Below are positions 21,097 to 33,059 of a DNA stretch of 64,000 bases, in pieces. Source of the DNA: Gonapodya prolifera JEL478 (lineage: Eukaryota; Monoblepharomycota; Monoblepharidomycetes; Monoblepharidales; Gonapodyaceae). A program made the translations under genes and the position numbers. Below the pieces are notes generated by a model that did not search any database, had not been told where the DNA came from, and worked only from the letters and a program-made list of their open reading frames with translations. The DNA lies in contig KQ965813.1 of assembly GCA_001574975.1 (NCBI GenBank), forward strand, positions 167,041 to 231,040, written 5' to 3'. Within the stretch, counting starts at the first letter, position 1; the number at the start of each line of letters is the position of its first letter.

Positions 21097-22381
21097 ATGA
21101 GCTCCGTCGTCACCCTCGCACGCGCACATCCCATAGCAACATCCGCGCTCATCGGCGCTGTCATCGTCGTCTCCTTTCCCGACGGTCGTCGCTTCCTCTC
21201 GCGCTTCGTCAGGGCAATGGGAGTCGTGGGAAGTATCTTTGGATACGAGGTGAGAGATGGGCGCAACGTGAAGCTACATCTCTCGCGCTGGCGTTGACGC
21301 TGAGGCTCTCCGCGCTCCGATGGCAGCATGTCGAGCAACCAGACTACAAAGTCATCTACACATCCCGCTACGGATTCGAAGTCCGGCAGTACCCGCAGCT
21401 CATTGTTGCAGAAACGACGTACGAGGTCGTGAACGGCAAGTACGGCGGAGGGTTCATGACCGTCGCGGGGTACATTTTCGGTGAGTACATTGATGACACG
21501 TGTGTTTGGGATCATTCCCTCAGCCGTGGAGTACGATTGACACTATCCCGTTCGTTGTTCAGGCAAGAACAAGAAACGAGGCGGGAGTGAGGCGGAGAAG
21601 GTTGCCATGGTGAGCAGATTCTTCCTGCCATCTTAGAAGGACTCTCGATAATATATGACCATCGTCTCCTTCTCCCTTGCCCCCAAAATAGACAGCGCCC
21701 GTTCTCATCGAACCAAACTTTTCGGAAAAGATCGCCATGGTGAGCTGAAGATCCCCCCTTGCCTTCCCTTCGACCGGCATTTATCATTTCGACACGTTCC
21801 GCACAGACAGCACCCGTGCTCATGGAACCAAACTCGTCTGAGAAAATAGCCATGGTGAGTACCACCCTAACCACTTCTTATTTTCCCTTCCCACCTGGAC
21901 TGTCTCTCCTATTTCCCATGATCAGACGGCACCCGTTATGATGGACGGAACAACAACCAGCATGACCATGTCCTTCATCATGCCGAGCAAGTACAAGACC
22001 GTCGAGGACCTTCCTGAGCCTCGTGAGTGTCTTCTCTTCCATCGTTGAAGGCAAATTGTAGTGTACGTCGGGCACTACACTAACATCACGCACTCACCCA
22101 CAATCCCAGTCGACCCCCGCGTCAAGCTCAAAACGCAACCTCCCATGACTCTCGCCGTCCTGCGTCGGTCCGGTCTCCTCTCGACCTCGCTCTCCCAAAC
22201 CATGGGGTCAGAACTTCTCAAAGCGCTATCAACCGACGGAAAATGGGAGATCGACACGTCCATCAGGAACGGAAAGGTCACAACGGCGGGATACAACCCG
22301 CCGTGGGCCTTGCCGTGGGTCAGGAGGAATGAAGCCATGGTGGGCGTGAAGGAGGTTGCGGGCGGGTCGGCGTCGTTGTAG
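21097..22381 (+). CDS. SOUL heme-binding protein with a triplicated KIAMTAPV segment
   Basis: Seven exons: 21097-21249, 21327-21480, 21563-21609, 21692-21739, 21807-21854, 21926-22022 and 22110-22381; all junctions are GT-AG and in phase, giving 272 aa ending in TAG. SOUL/HEBP proteins bind heme or porphyrin. Family marks: YKVIYTSRYGFEVRQYP, FMTVAGYIFG, EKIAMTAPV, FIMPSKYKTVEDLPEP and VKLKTQPPMTLAVLR. An N-terminal hydrophobic stretch (SALIGAVIVVSF) could anchor it. The KIAMTAPV motif occurs three times in a row because two 48-nt, phase-0 exons (TAPVLIEPNFSEKIAM and TAPVLMEPNSSEKIAM) are tandem duplicates. Skipping either would keep the frame, so isoforms with one to three copies are possible. 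A decayed copy of the gene lies near 27040-27475. Confidence 0.9.
21692..21854 (+). repeat. Tandem duplicated 48-nt symmetric exon
   Basis: Exons 21692-21739 and 21807-21854 are each 48 nt, begin ACAGC and end GCCATG before a GTGAG donor, and differ mainly at third positions and in the FS/SS dipeptide. The intervening introns (82, 67 and 71 nt) are not obviously alike, so the duplication is old or the introns have diverged. Confidence 0.85.
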
Positions 22382-23689
22382 TCTGGTGTTTGTGGGGGTT
22401 GAGGACGTTCCGCTCACGGTAGCTGTTTCTTTCTGATGTATTGGATCGCACAATCGATTTGATTTCTTTCCCCTCTGAACGTGGTTCTTCGACGCTTTGT
22501 GGAAGTGTTTTAAGTATTCGTGTATTTCTTTTACATTGGTGGATAAAAGTATCTCTCTTCTCGATCGAGTGGAAATCTACCGAACGCAGAGCGTTTGTTA
22601 ATCTGGAGGTTGCGCACGCCCAGTGGTGACTTATTTGTACTCCGGCGTATGGACTGTTGGACCCACGTCCATCCACCTTCATTCATGAACTTGCCGCGTG
22701 AACATTGCCAATTGGTGCGGATCTTTTATTGGCACGTGGTTTTTATTGGCGCGCAACTCGCGAGTGTCGGTTATTGCTGCTTCGTTTTCGTTTGGCACGT
22801 CTGGGTAGGCCTGGGTGGAGGAATCATCTGCAGAAGACATGACTATTTCCATCGACAACCACAACCAGAGTCATCCACTCACAGTGGAGGCGTTTTGCGA
22901 CAACTGATGCAAAGGTGGCCTTTTCAGGCGCCCTTCAAGGTCCACGGGCGACCGCGAGCCCGGGCAGTCTTCGTCCTTGGCCTGGCGCACGATCATCGTC
23001 CACTGTAAACGTAGGCGACGTGATTCAGAGAGGGGTGAGATCCCGATCTAGTGCTGACTGGTTCCGCTCTGCGGACCTGAGTTCAGGAATCCTTTGCAAA
23101 TCCAAAGTTAAATATTAAAAATCACGCTCACGCATGAACCAAAACAGAGTCATCTACTCACATCAGACGTCTTTTGGACCACAGGTGCCAGGGGTGACCT
23201 TTTCAGGTGTCCTTCAAGGTCCGCCGGCGTTTGTGGCCTGTGATGCGCGACGATTAGGTGGTGGGGTTGACTGTGAAGAAAAACAATTATCATGTGACCC
23301 CAGCACTAATTGATAAGTAAGGCACCAACTCTACTTAATTATACCAGGAAAGTATGCCAAGCGACAATAAAACAGCGGTCTCGGTTTACATGCAATCCAA
23401 GTTTCGTTGTGCGCATGCTCAAATGCCCAAGAAGCAAGCTGAATGTTTAAATCATTCTCAGTTAACGGTGAGGAACCAAGTTCGGAGGTATTCGAAATCA
23501 AATCAGTTGTATGGACCAATACATCTGAGCGAGCTGACAAGGGTGGTGTACTGAGCGATGGGATCTAAATAGCAGGATTCGGGAAGGCGGGGCAAAGATG
23601 CTGCAGCTTGGTGCCGAGAATCTTCAGTTATGAGATGTTATCATAGTTTCGGGTTGGTGTGTTAATTTTCGGGTCAAGTGACACATGGG
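22382..23689. other. Intergenic with a diverged ~100-bp direct repeat
   Basis: No gene is seen. Two related stretches, 22861-22960 and 23141-23240, share AGAGTCAT, ACTCACA, TGACC or TGGCC TTTTCAGG and CCTTCAAGGTCC in the same order, by eye about 70% alike. They may be remnants of a short element or of a duplicated exon. Confidence 0.5.
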
Positions 23690-24745
23690 ATGGCGACTGA
23701 ATCAAACCCCGAGTCGCACGGATTCCATTTTCGCCTCCTCGACTTCCCCATCGAGATCATAGCGCGGATCGGAACATTTCCCCCAACCAATCGCCTCGCC
23801 TTCCCCACTGGCGCACTCAATCGGTACTTGCGGCGCATATTTTCCGACCCGAGAGACATTGCGCCTCGCGCCCTCGTCCGTTACGCCTCACCAGAAATGG
23901 CGCTTGTGGTGAAAGCTGCTTCCGCGGCTGGCGATGTCGCAGTCATGAGCAGCCTATGCAAAAGAGGCGTTGATGTGAACGCGGCTGTAGAATTTTGCGG
24001 GCAGAAGTGGTTTGCGATTTAAGCGGCCGCGTCATACGGACGCTCGGAGGCTGTTCAGTTCTTGCTCGGCGTTGGAGCGACAATCGTGAGCAGCCCCCGT
24101 CGAAACGCCCTCTTCGGGCGACTGTATATGGACACAGTGACGTATTCGAGATTCTTTCGGACCAGGGGCAGACTTGACCGAGTTTAACATCGGAAACGTT
24201 TGCTTCCAGGCTGCTGTTGCGAGGGGTCGCAAAGACATTGTTTGTTTATTTGCTCAACCACGGATTCACTGGACGTCGGGAAATCGCTTCGGTCATGTAT
24301 CATGCTTTTAAACGGGGGCACCTTGATATTGTTGACATCTTGGTGTCTCATGGTGCTGAACTGAACCCACCTGAGCCTGGCGTCTACAGGTGTTATATGG
24401 CTGCAGCTGCAGAGGGGGACCACCAGGAAGCGGTGAAATTACTCCTTAACCACGGAGTAGATGTAAACTGCCACTCAGGCGCGCCTCTCATCGCAGCGGT
24501 CGCAGGTGGGAGGTCAGATGAGTGAGCTATCTTCTGGACTGTGGTGCTGAAATTCAGGAAGACGCTCTCTATAGGGGCGCTTGTAGTGGCAACAAGGATA
24601 TCGTTCAGACTCTGCTCACGTCGGGAGCAATTGCAAAAGCGGACTTTGTAGTCAGCAGCATGATGCAAAACTGCTCGACTAATGAAGACTATCGCGAAGG
24701 TGTAGAACTTCTGACGCAATGTATGGAGGAAAGATTAAAGGAAAG
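23690..24745 (+). pseudogene. Decayed paralogue of the ankyrin gene at 19847
   Basis: It aligns along its length with 19847-20900: LLDFPIEIIARIGTF, ALNRYL, FSDPRDIAPRALVRY, then ankyrin units. The frame is broken by TAA at about 24020 (where the intact copy has CAA), by a one-base deletion in CTCTTCGG near 24113, by a further shift near 24165, and by loss of two bases near 24523, where GATGTAGTGAGC became GATGAGTGAGC. The region beyond the stop is also shared with the intact copy (a CTTGTGCGACAACGCA block near 24847). It is unlikely to make a full protein; an N-terminal F-box-like fragment of ~110 residues remains open. Confidence 0.8.
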
Positions 24746-25252
24746 GAGGATGTGTAGGAAAGAGGAATGCGAGACGATGTGGATCCTCCACCAGTCCATA
24801 TATAGTACACATACTCACATTCTGAACTCTCGAGAACGATCATACTTGTGCGACAACGCACCTTGGGTCTCGATGGACCGACCACGTCGTCCAAGTGCGA
24901 TCCGCGGCCGCAGACGGCTAGAAGCATGTGGAAGTTGCATGCAGGATGTGTCTGGGATGGGGAATTGTGAAGTCCTGATGTGAATGTGATCAAGACAGCG
25001 GCTAGTAGCAACACCATTGTTTGGCGGTACTCAAAGTTGAGTTGGAATTCTACTGCATGAACATTATTATTGATGCTCCAATGCCGTCGGAACGGGAGCA
25101 TTGACCCGGGTTTGCACAGCGCCAATTCCGGGTAATTTCGAAACCTGCCCTTTCAGCCGACAAAGGAACAATTCGGTTCTTCACACAAGATTAGCAGCAT
25201 AAGAGCCCAGCAAGAACGTAAGCTTAAAGAAACAATAGAACTCACAGAAACA

Positions 25253-26567
25253 ATGTCTCGACCACACTTCACAGTCGACGAAATTCCAAGCCTGAGCGGG
25301 AAGGTCGCAATCGTCACAGGTGTCTACCCCGCAATCAAAACCCACCCCTATCTTCTTGATGCCCTCTCGATCGCTGCCGTCTCACACATCTCTCCATCTC
25401 CAGGTGCTTCTTCGGGCATCGGCCGCGAGTCCGCCCTCCAACTGGCCAAGAAAGGTGCGCACGTCATTCTCGCCGTGCGGTCACAGGCTCGTGGCGACGA
25501 AACGGTCACGTACATCAAGTCGGAAGCGCCAAACGCCACCGTGGAGGTGGCTCTTCTCGATTTTGCGCGGCTGGCGTCCGTGAAGGCGTTCGCGGAGACC
25601 TTTATCGCCAGGGCACTGCCGTTATCAATCTTGATGAACAATGCCGGGATCGCGTTGCCCAAGTTTGGCTTGACCGAGGACGGATACGAGAGCCAGTGGC
25701 AGTCGAACCATCTCGGCCACTTCTATTTGACCCTTCTGTTGCTGCCTGTCCTGCAGCGGACGGCCACCAAGCAGGCCCCCGCGACGATTACAAATATTTC
25801 GTCGATCATGGCGTGGGTGAGCTACAAGGATGGCATTCTAAGCGACGAAAAGATGGTGGATGAGGCTTCGTACTCGGCCCACAAGGCGTACGGGCAAAGC
25901 AAGGTGAGATGAACGAATGGTGTGTTGGACAGGGTGCCGTGCAAAGGGGGCATGTGACATTCCATTTTGTCTCAACAGCTGGCTCAAATTGGGTTCACTC
26001 GGCAGCTTGCGAAACTTCTCGGCCCGGACTCCAACATCATAGTCACGGCGTGCCATCCAGGAGGTGAGATGAGATATCTCTTTTTTGATCTGATTACGGT
26101 ACTACCAAACTCTTCCTTCTCTGCAGACTTGGTCCGCACCGAAATCAACGGAAAAGTGACCTCCAGCGCCATCATGAAGGCCCTTATGCTAGCCTATTCG
26201 TATCTTTCTGGGCCCTCCGTGCCGAAAGGAGGTAAGTCCAAAGGTTTTCAAATCTTGCTGCACTTCCCTCAAACCCAGTTGACGACTACGCCTGCCTTGC
26301 CCACCGCCAGCGCTCACCCAGCTATACGTTTCCACGTTTCCCCTGTTCCCCGAACTGGTCGCGAAAAACCCGATCCGCACGGGCTCGTTCTTCACCTACA
26401 TATGCAAGCACAAGCCGCTCAGCGCAGACTCGTGGCCTGGGAACGCGGAGCTTCCTGGGCGCGTGTGGGACTTGAGCACGGCGCAGATCGAGAAGGCGGG
26501 CCTTCGTGTGCCTGAAGTGATGGCGTCGAAGGAAGTCGTGGCGACATATTGGGCCAGTCGTTCATAA
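25253..26567 (+). CDS. Short-chain dehydrogenase/reductase, retinol-dehydrogenase-like
   Basis: Five exons, 25253-25319, 25404-25903, 25979-26063, 26127-26231 and 26311-26567, close perfectly in phase and give 337 aa. SDRs of this type are NAD(P)-dependent oxidoreductases acting on alcohols or ketones; the substrate is not predictable. Visible motifs: the cofactor loop TGASSGIG (residues 22-29, split by intron 1), NNAG, NISS and the catalytic Y185-x3-K189 (YGQSK), which lies at an exon end, then HPGDLVRTEI. The C-terminal extension (WPGNAELPGRVWDLS) is typical of fungal RDH/WWOX-like SDRs. The gene is intact and sits between the decayed ankyrin and SOUL copies, so it may have entered after that duplication or been part of it. 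Confidence 0.9.
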
Positions 26568-27039
26568 AAGTTCTGACAATGTCGATTAAATGGAATGTAT
26601 GAGGCTTAAAAACTTTCATTGAATTGATGTTTTGTTTTGGCAAGTCTCCAAAGTGTCTGGCGCTTTCTCGTGTGCCGTGAGGGAAGTGAGGATAAAGTGA
26701 ATGACGGTAAGGAGAGTCGCGCAATCGGGGAGGCCGGTTTCCGAAGCAATTACCGGAGGAATCAACGTGGGAGACCGAGGAGCGGGAGGAGTATTGCAGG
26801 TGGTGCGGGCACCCATGAATCGTTTATGAGAGATTTCCTTTGGACAATCTTCGCTTTGCCATTCTCCATGCGAATCATTGCTGAGGTGCGCTCACTGCAT
26901 CGGATAAGATGACTGTTGGGATCCGGCAAAGGTGACTGGTCTCGCTTCCGTGAGTGTCGATGCCTTGCTTGCTTCTCTGCAAGTGTCACACCATTCACAA
27001 TATGTCCCAGCACCCACCCATCCCCATCCCATACAGGTC
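26568..27039. other. Intergenic, no gene seen
   Basis: Only short open frames without motifs lie between the SDR stop and the SOUL relic. Confidence 0.4.
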
Positions 27040-27475
27040 CGCCCCCACGCTCGCGCGCACCCATCTCATTGCAACAGCAAGACGGGCATTTTGCCGCACG
27101 GCAGGCGCCTTTTCCGCGGAGCGGATCAGTCGTCGCGGAGCAATATTAAGGGATGGACGTGGCGTAATCGCCAGAGGCGAATAATACGTTTCGAAGCGTA
27201 TTTCGAACTTGGCTGTGAAGCACTGAGCGACCAGGAGAATTATCCTACGCGGAGCCGTATAATCATTCTGGAGCAAAATCTTCTGCCGGAGATGTCGAGT
27301 GATTGTTCGCTGAGGGTATATCGAGCTTGGTGGAGCCAGATGGTTTGGGTGGAGGAGCTGTGTCTACGAGTGCTCATACTGGTACTTCTCTTTCCCCCCG
27401 ACACACGAAATACACAGTGCTGGTGCTCATGGGACCATTTTCGTCCGAAATGATCGCCATGGTGCTATGGTGCAG
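27040..27475 (+). pseudogene. Relic of a SOUL gene copy
   Basis: Two pieces match the intact SOUL gene at 21097. Near 27045-27080, ACGCTCGCGCGCACCCATCT corresponds to the exon-1 segment encoding TLARAHPIAT. Near 27411-27471, a piece encodes VLMGPFSSEMIAM directly before GGTG, matching the duplicated TAPVLMEP..SEKIAM exon with its acceptor and donor context. The sequence between is only weakly alike and carries stops. The last SOUL exons were not found. It cannot be functional. Confidence 0.6.
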
Positions 27476-30440
27476 TTCCACGGTCCACGGATTTTCGAAG
27501 ACAGACCGTGCTCGACGTCGTCGGGGTGACGCATAATCGTTGCGGCAGGTGGAGAGCGGTACGGTATCATGCCTTGAAAGCGTTCGATTCCAATCCCGTC
27601 TCATGGTCTGGGGCGGGTGGTGGATGGTGATTGATCAATCTCACGAGACGCACAAACGCGCCTCGTCCACCGGCATCATCAATCTTTCACTCATATTGTC
27701 TTCGTCAGTTCGACTTTTGTCTCCAGCACTACACTCTTCGTCGCCCAAATGCTCGCAATAGGCGCTAGCGTCGATCAACTTCTTCCCATTACATGGGTGA
27801 CAGTCCCGAATCCACAGTTTCCACCAGCCTTTGCATTGATCGAGCGGCGATTGCCGACGCACGCGTGTTCCGTTTCGTCGCAGTTCAGAGTCGCAAACAT
27901 AACCGCAGCACTCCGCACACGTTCGCTCCACGAGTCCGCTCACCTGTTGAAACAAAGAAAAAGAAACCTAAGCATTGCTCTCAGTCAGACCAAGTAGCTC
28001 TTGTCCTCGCGTGGACCTTTCTCAAAGTCGTACACACGATGTGCATAAATGAAGAAATACTCATGCGAGGCCCCAACGCTTCTTTGCAATGCTTTGCCGG
28101 AAAGACCTGCGGGTTGAGTCGGTCGGAATGTGCTGAGTTTCTCCGTTGCATTTTGATTTGCTGTGTGTCCTGAAGTGACCTTCATCTGGAAATTAACAAG
28201 CGCCTATAACCGCGGTGCAAAATACTTGATCGACGGATCACCGGGGGTACCGTCTGGTCCCCTCTTTGCACCGGCGTTTCAACGGCACTTCAGCGGGTTC
28301 CAACGGTCCCGATTTGTCATTGCACTTCACCGCGCTGCTCAGGACACATGTACGTTCCACTACATCAATGAATGCGTTGAAGTGCTGTTGTAGCCAATTG
28401 CACAAGAGGATTCATAATTCAATGTATTTTAACGAATCCGATACACTGTTGGGCCTGGCAACAGCAGTAATCATTTATCACGACGCTACAATCCACTGAC
28501 AGGTCCCAATGCTACTCGTGTTGTCGTCAATCTCTCCACCAGTCTTGGTTCCTCGTTGATTACCCCATGTCCTTCTGCTGGAGCGCAACACGACCCGGTT
28601 CAAGCTTTTGGCAAACGTGCTGGTGAACTCACCTGTGATATCCGACACTGTGCGCTCATGACAGAGGCGAGCTCGAGGTTACTTGTTGACCCAGAACTTG
28701 AGGGTGCTCTCCAGTAACTGAATCCAAGATGGGGGAGCGTGACATCGGAGCGACACATGCGATGACACAAGAAAAGTGGTAGATGGATTACCCGTTGCTT
28801 CTGAAAGAAGACGTCGCGAAATGCGAGTGGCACGTACGTGTATGCGGAGAAGTGATGACTAACGGCCCTGATAAGCGTTACGATTAAGGAGTGAGTCATG
28901 TTCTCCATCTTTCAGGGTTGCTTTCTTCGCCGTACTTCAGAGGAAGCCGGGTGTCAGAAAGAACTCGCGAGCAGGATGGACCTTCGCTCACCTCCCACTG
29001 CCATATGTCCCACTCAAGGCGCTTCCACCAGGCTTGAACGCCTCCACTAAAAGAATTCGTCGTTTAATTGATGAGAGAGAAGTCGTTGATGCGAACGGGC
29101 TGGCTGTACAACTCCTCAAAGTTGGGTTGTTGACATGGAAGCAAAAGAGACTCATCCCCCGACAAAAACGTGTATCAAAGATATATGTGGCTCACCTTCA
29201 GTATCCGATACAAGGAGAGAAAATCATTCCTACCTGAAAGCTTTCGAAACCAGCGATACCGGGTGCGAACAGTGTTATCGCGGGCAATCTCCATTTCTGC
29301 AACACTCCGCGGGTCGACACTCACAGAGTCCCTCATAAATTGAGCCATCATGCGTTTCCTGGGACCTTTGTGGCATCAACGCGGTGGATATGGGGAATCT
29401 GCGTTCTGCGGGCTTCAAGCGAAAGCCCTCGGAAAACTCGACAGCAGCGGCGAGAGGCGTTGTCGTCGACATGAATCATATCGTACTAGTGGCCCGCAAG
29501 TGGCAATCATGTGAAAATCCGGTGGGTTTGCGTAAAAGTTGGAAAGAGTGGCTTGTCTTCGCATTTCTGCCGGCTGCCTTATTTTTGCCGTCCCCAAATA
29601 TCGAGATTCGAAATCAATTCAGATGTCAAACCTTTTTTTTATCCATTTGATTTTCTTGCTCTTCTGCAGCTTTTCTGCCATCTGAACCCGAGCTTGGAGC
29701 CTGTCTACGTTGTGGGGGCTAAGACACGGACACTCCACCCCCCACTCTCCACACCTGACCACACACACGCCGCAATAACCGAAACACCATCCCCGCACAT
29801 GCCACTGGCCCGGGGCATGCCGTGCGTCCGCGTTGGACTTGAGCATGGGTTGGGGTGTCAGAGCGAGCACGCCGTCCACATTCGTTTTGGAACTGATGTC
29901 GCCGGGTATTATCAAGTATGATGAAGTAACACACCCTTTTATGACGGAAATTTCTTAATTTTGAGGATATCGGGCTGTTTATACCTCTGGTCGTCGCCGA
30001 ACTCATCGCGAGGCGTTCCAGAGTTCCATGTTCGGTGTTTTGCTTTTCATTGCTCGGAGCCTGTCATTGAATTGCATTTAACAGCGTTGGAAGGGACGTG
30101 TGGGGTCTTTGAAGTGGCGGTGAACTTCCTGAGCTCACGTATTGAAGTGCCAATAACCTGCGGTGAAGATCATTGAACCTGCATTGCACCCGCATTGAAC
30201 CGCTTTTTCGTTGAAGTGCGTTGCACCGCGGTGAACCGACTATGCAAATTTCCAGATGTTGTCTAAGCAAGAATGAAGGACCCTCTCACACAAGAATCGC
30301 CAACGAGTCTGCAGAGACACTGAAGCACAGACGGAAACGCATCAACGGAACGGAAATCATCAGACGAGACAGCGAGTTCCGTTGGTCGGACGAGACTCCA
30401 GGAGAGCGGAGAAATCCACTGCCCCATCACACTGCCACGT
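27476..30440. other. Long stretch without a supported gene
   Basis: Nearly 3 kb with only short open frames and no motif I recognise. A Cys-rich 104-codon minus-strand frame (27641-27955) and a basic 67-codon plus-strand frame (29034-29237) were examined and not supported. A degenerate TTGAA-type repeat occupies 30060-30240. Confidence 0.4.
30060..30240. repeat. Degenerate short repeat of a TTGAA/GTGAA motif
   Basis: TTGAA or GTGAA followed by C or G recurs about nine times in 180 nt, often in the context CATTGAACC or TTGAAGTGC, interleaved with TTGCACC. Spacing is irregular (about 10-40 nt). Similar words in reverse orientation occur near 28265-28335. Confidence 0.4.
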
Positions 30441-32640
30441 ATGCAGCAGCAGCAGCTCACGCCGCGGATATCGCACAAGAAATCACCATCAGTTCCGGAC
30501 GTCCCCTTGTCGGATCGGATCCCCCCGCGAACGCGACGTGGCTCGCTGGCGACGAACACCTCACTGCAACGCAGCGACGATCCATCACATCGGCTCCTGC
30601 GCTCTGCAGATGAGGCCTTAGAGGGGAACGCACCGCTCAACTTCTTGGGATCCCTTTCCGAAGAGGGGCTCCGAGTTAAGTGCGTGTCCTGGTCATTATG
30701 GACACCAAAGTCATTGGAATCCCCTCTTCTCCGAACAAAACACTAACGACCGCTTTCTTTCTTCCCTCACTTACAGCAACTCCACTCTGTGTGCGGGTCT
30801 CACAATCGCACAAGACCCGACGCGGTCTACGCCGTACCCACCTCATATCGTCGCAGACCTCGAACGCAAACTCGGCGCATACATGGCCGAAATCCAGCGC
30901 AGAGTCGCTGAAGAGGACCGTGGGAGGCAGGGGCATACGCGACCTCTGCCCCCGAGAGGTGGTGTGCAAAAACCCTCGTTCAGACCGCCCCAAGAATGGG
31001 AGCGGGTGCACTCGCGGTCATCCCGCCTTGATTCGTTGCAAGGAGGCCAGCTGGACGTTCTGAGGTGGTCTAACCAGTGGCCCAGAGTTGATTCTGGAAT
31101 GTCGCTGAGCTCTGTCGCGGGACTTGATGTTACTCGTGCTCTTGAAGTCCTCGACAAGTTCAGCGGTACCGCTTTCCAGCACACTACCTTGCCCAGCAGT
31201 TTGGGGCACGTCGAAGATGCGCTTGCCTCGTCCACCCCGCCTCACTCGTCCAACGTGCCCCACGAAGTATCTTCGTCACCTCCAGAGACACCTTTTACTG
31301 ACGAAGCCAGCACCGTATCAGAACCACCAAACTCAACCCAACTGGAGACCATCCTACGACGCCAACCTCCGTCGCTCACCCTCCCCGCACCCGGTTCCAT
31401 CCAAACCACAATCAGCACACCGTCTCTGACCCCGGCCCGCCAGACGTCTTCGGCTGACTTGTGGTCTCGACTGGTCCAGCAAGACCAAACTCTTTCAACC
31501 GCACACTCACACGCACATCACACTCATTCATCGTCGGAACCACAAGATCAAGCTGCTATCCCACACCCGTGGCCACCACCCCGCTCCATCCTCAAACGGC
31601 CCACACGCCCTGCCGCCGCACCCCGGCCCTGCTCCACGCGGTCAGCCCGCCGAGTTGTTATCGCGAGTCCCGCCCCTACACTTTCTCCCACGACCTCGGA
31701 AATTCCCATCCTCGCAGCCCATGCCCGTCTCTTTGACGAGAGGGGTGTGTGGGCCCAAGTCCCCGTGTTTGAGGTTTCAATGACAAGAAGGGAGGGTGAA
31801 GGCGGGGACGAGGGCTCGTTGCCCTTGCCGACAGAGGAGGGAGAGGAAATTGGTGATGAGTGTTTCGGCGTGGACGTGCGCGGGGACTGGTGGGAGCAGG
31901 AGTCATCGACGTATAGCAACACCGAGTATGGAGAGACCAGCGCTAACTCTGGGCCCGAAGGAGCAGACTCCGCAGGGTCGAGTTCGTGGGAGATTGAATC
32001 TTTCGGGTCTGGGCGGGTTATTGGGAGGTCTCCCCTTCCCCCAGCACCGGCGGCGACACGCGAGGACGTGTCTCATGTTTACTCCCATGTTGAGACATGG
32101 AAACAGCTGCCGAAGATGACCCCGCCTCCTCCTCAACATCCGCCTGTATCAACGGTGCCCCAACCTCCGCCGGCCACCCGCTCCCCAATCCCCCTCTTAC
32201 GCCCGCGCTCTTTGTCACCACTACCACCTCCGTTGTCTCCAACCGTAATTGTTGACGGGCGGTTTCGGGATCAAGGCTCGTACCGGGCACGGTCAACATC
32301 GCCCCTTCCATCCCGTGCCGCACCTGCGCCTCCTCGCATCATGGAAGTTCTGTCTCGTGACAATCGTGGGGATGACCCTCACGAACCTCTACCTCGTCGC
32401 GTAGACTCCCTCCGCGGTCGACGTCATGGCGCGGGACCACAGTTACGTGGGCCAAAACAACCCCTGCCGGCGCCCGACCTCGAGATGCAGACAAAGATGC
32501 TGGACGGGGAGCTTGGGCCCGTGGGGAAGCTGCGGCGGTTCGAGAGCTTGGTGAAAAGGTGGGGGAGTTTGACGAGAGGAAGGGGCGGTGTGGGTCAGAT
32601 GAGGGGGAAGATGCAGGCTGGGGCAACGAGACAGACTTGA
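30441..32640 (+). CDS. Hypothetical Ser/Pro-rich protein, 700 aa
   Basis: Two exons, 30441-30679 and 30777-32640, joined by a 97-nt intron (donor GTGCGT, acceptor TTACAG) that closes in phase and ends in TGA. The protein starts MQQQQLTP and has one ordered-looking stretch, VADLERKLGAYMAEIQRRVAEE (about residues 95-116), likely a short coiled coil. The rest is rich in Ser, Pro, Thr and Arg, with acidic patches near 31800-31920 and basic segments at the C-terminus. I recognise no domain. Composition suggests a largely disordered regulatory or cytoskeletal protein. The frame is long, spliced and codon-biased like its neighbours, so it is probably real. Confidence 0.65.
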
Positions 32641-33059
32641 AGGAAGATGCATTTGAGGACGGAGGTACCCGGTCGGTGTGTATGTATACGTAATTGTGTA
32701 TGATAGCGGTTGTAAATACTGGGATGTCGGAAGAACTGCGTTGGTTGGTCCAACCAATCCAATTGGCTAAATATGATTCGCGATCATTTGAAACGCTCCG
32801 CCACCGACGCTAGTGTCCGCAAGTCTCAACGTAGAACTGGTCGGCGCGGTCGAAGTGGGGCGTAAGACGGAAGTCCAGCGACCGATCGATGCGGGGACGG
32901 GGACCAAGAAGACAACCCGAGCTGATAACGGAACGCAATCGACGAGTGAGAATGCGTTTTCGTTGACTTTATGATACGCTTTCGCACATAATTCCCCCTC
33001 TGCAGCCAAGATCTCCACAGATCGTTGTGTGGAGACTCGCGATGTGATTCCCTAGCCTT
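32641..33059. other. Intergenic, no gene seen
   Basis: It lies downstream of the hypothetical gene; no motif or convincing frame. Confidence 0.4.

Noticed and set aside
23690-24745. Repeat-induced point mutation as cause of the stop in the ankyrin copy
   Set aside because: The copy differs by all kinds of substitutions and indels, without a C-to-T or CA-to-TA bias visible by eye, and the other copy is intact.
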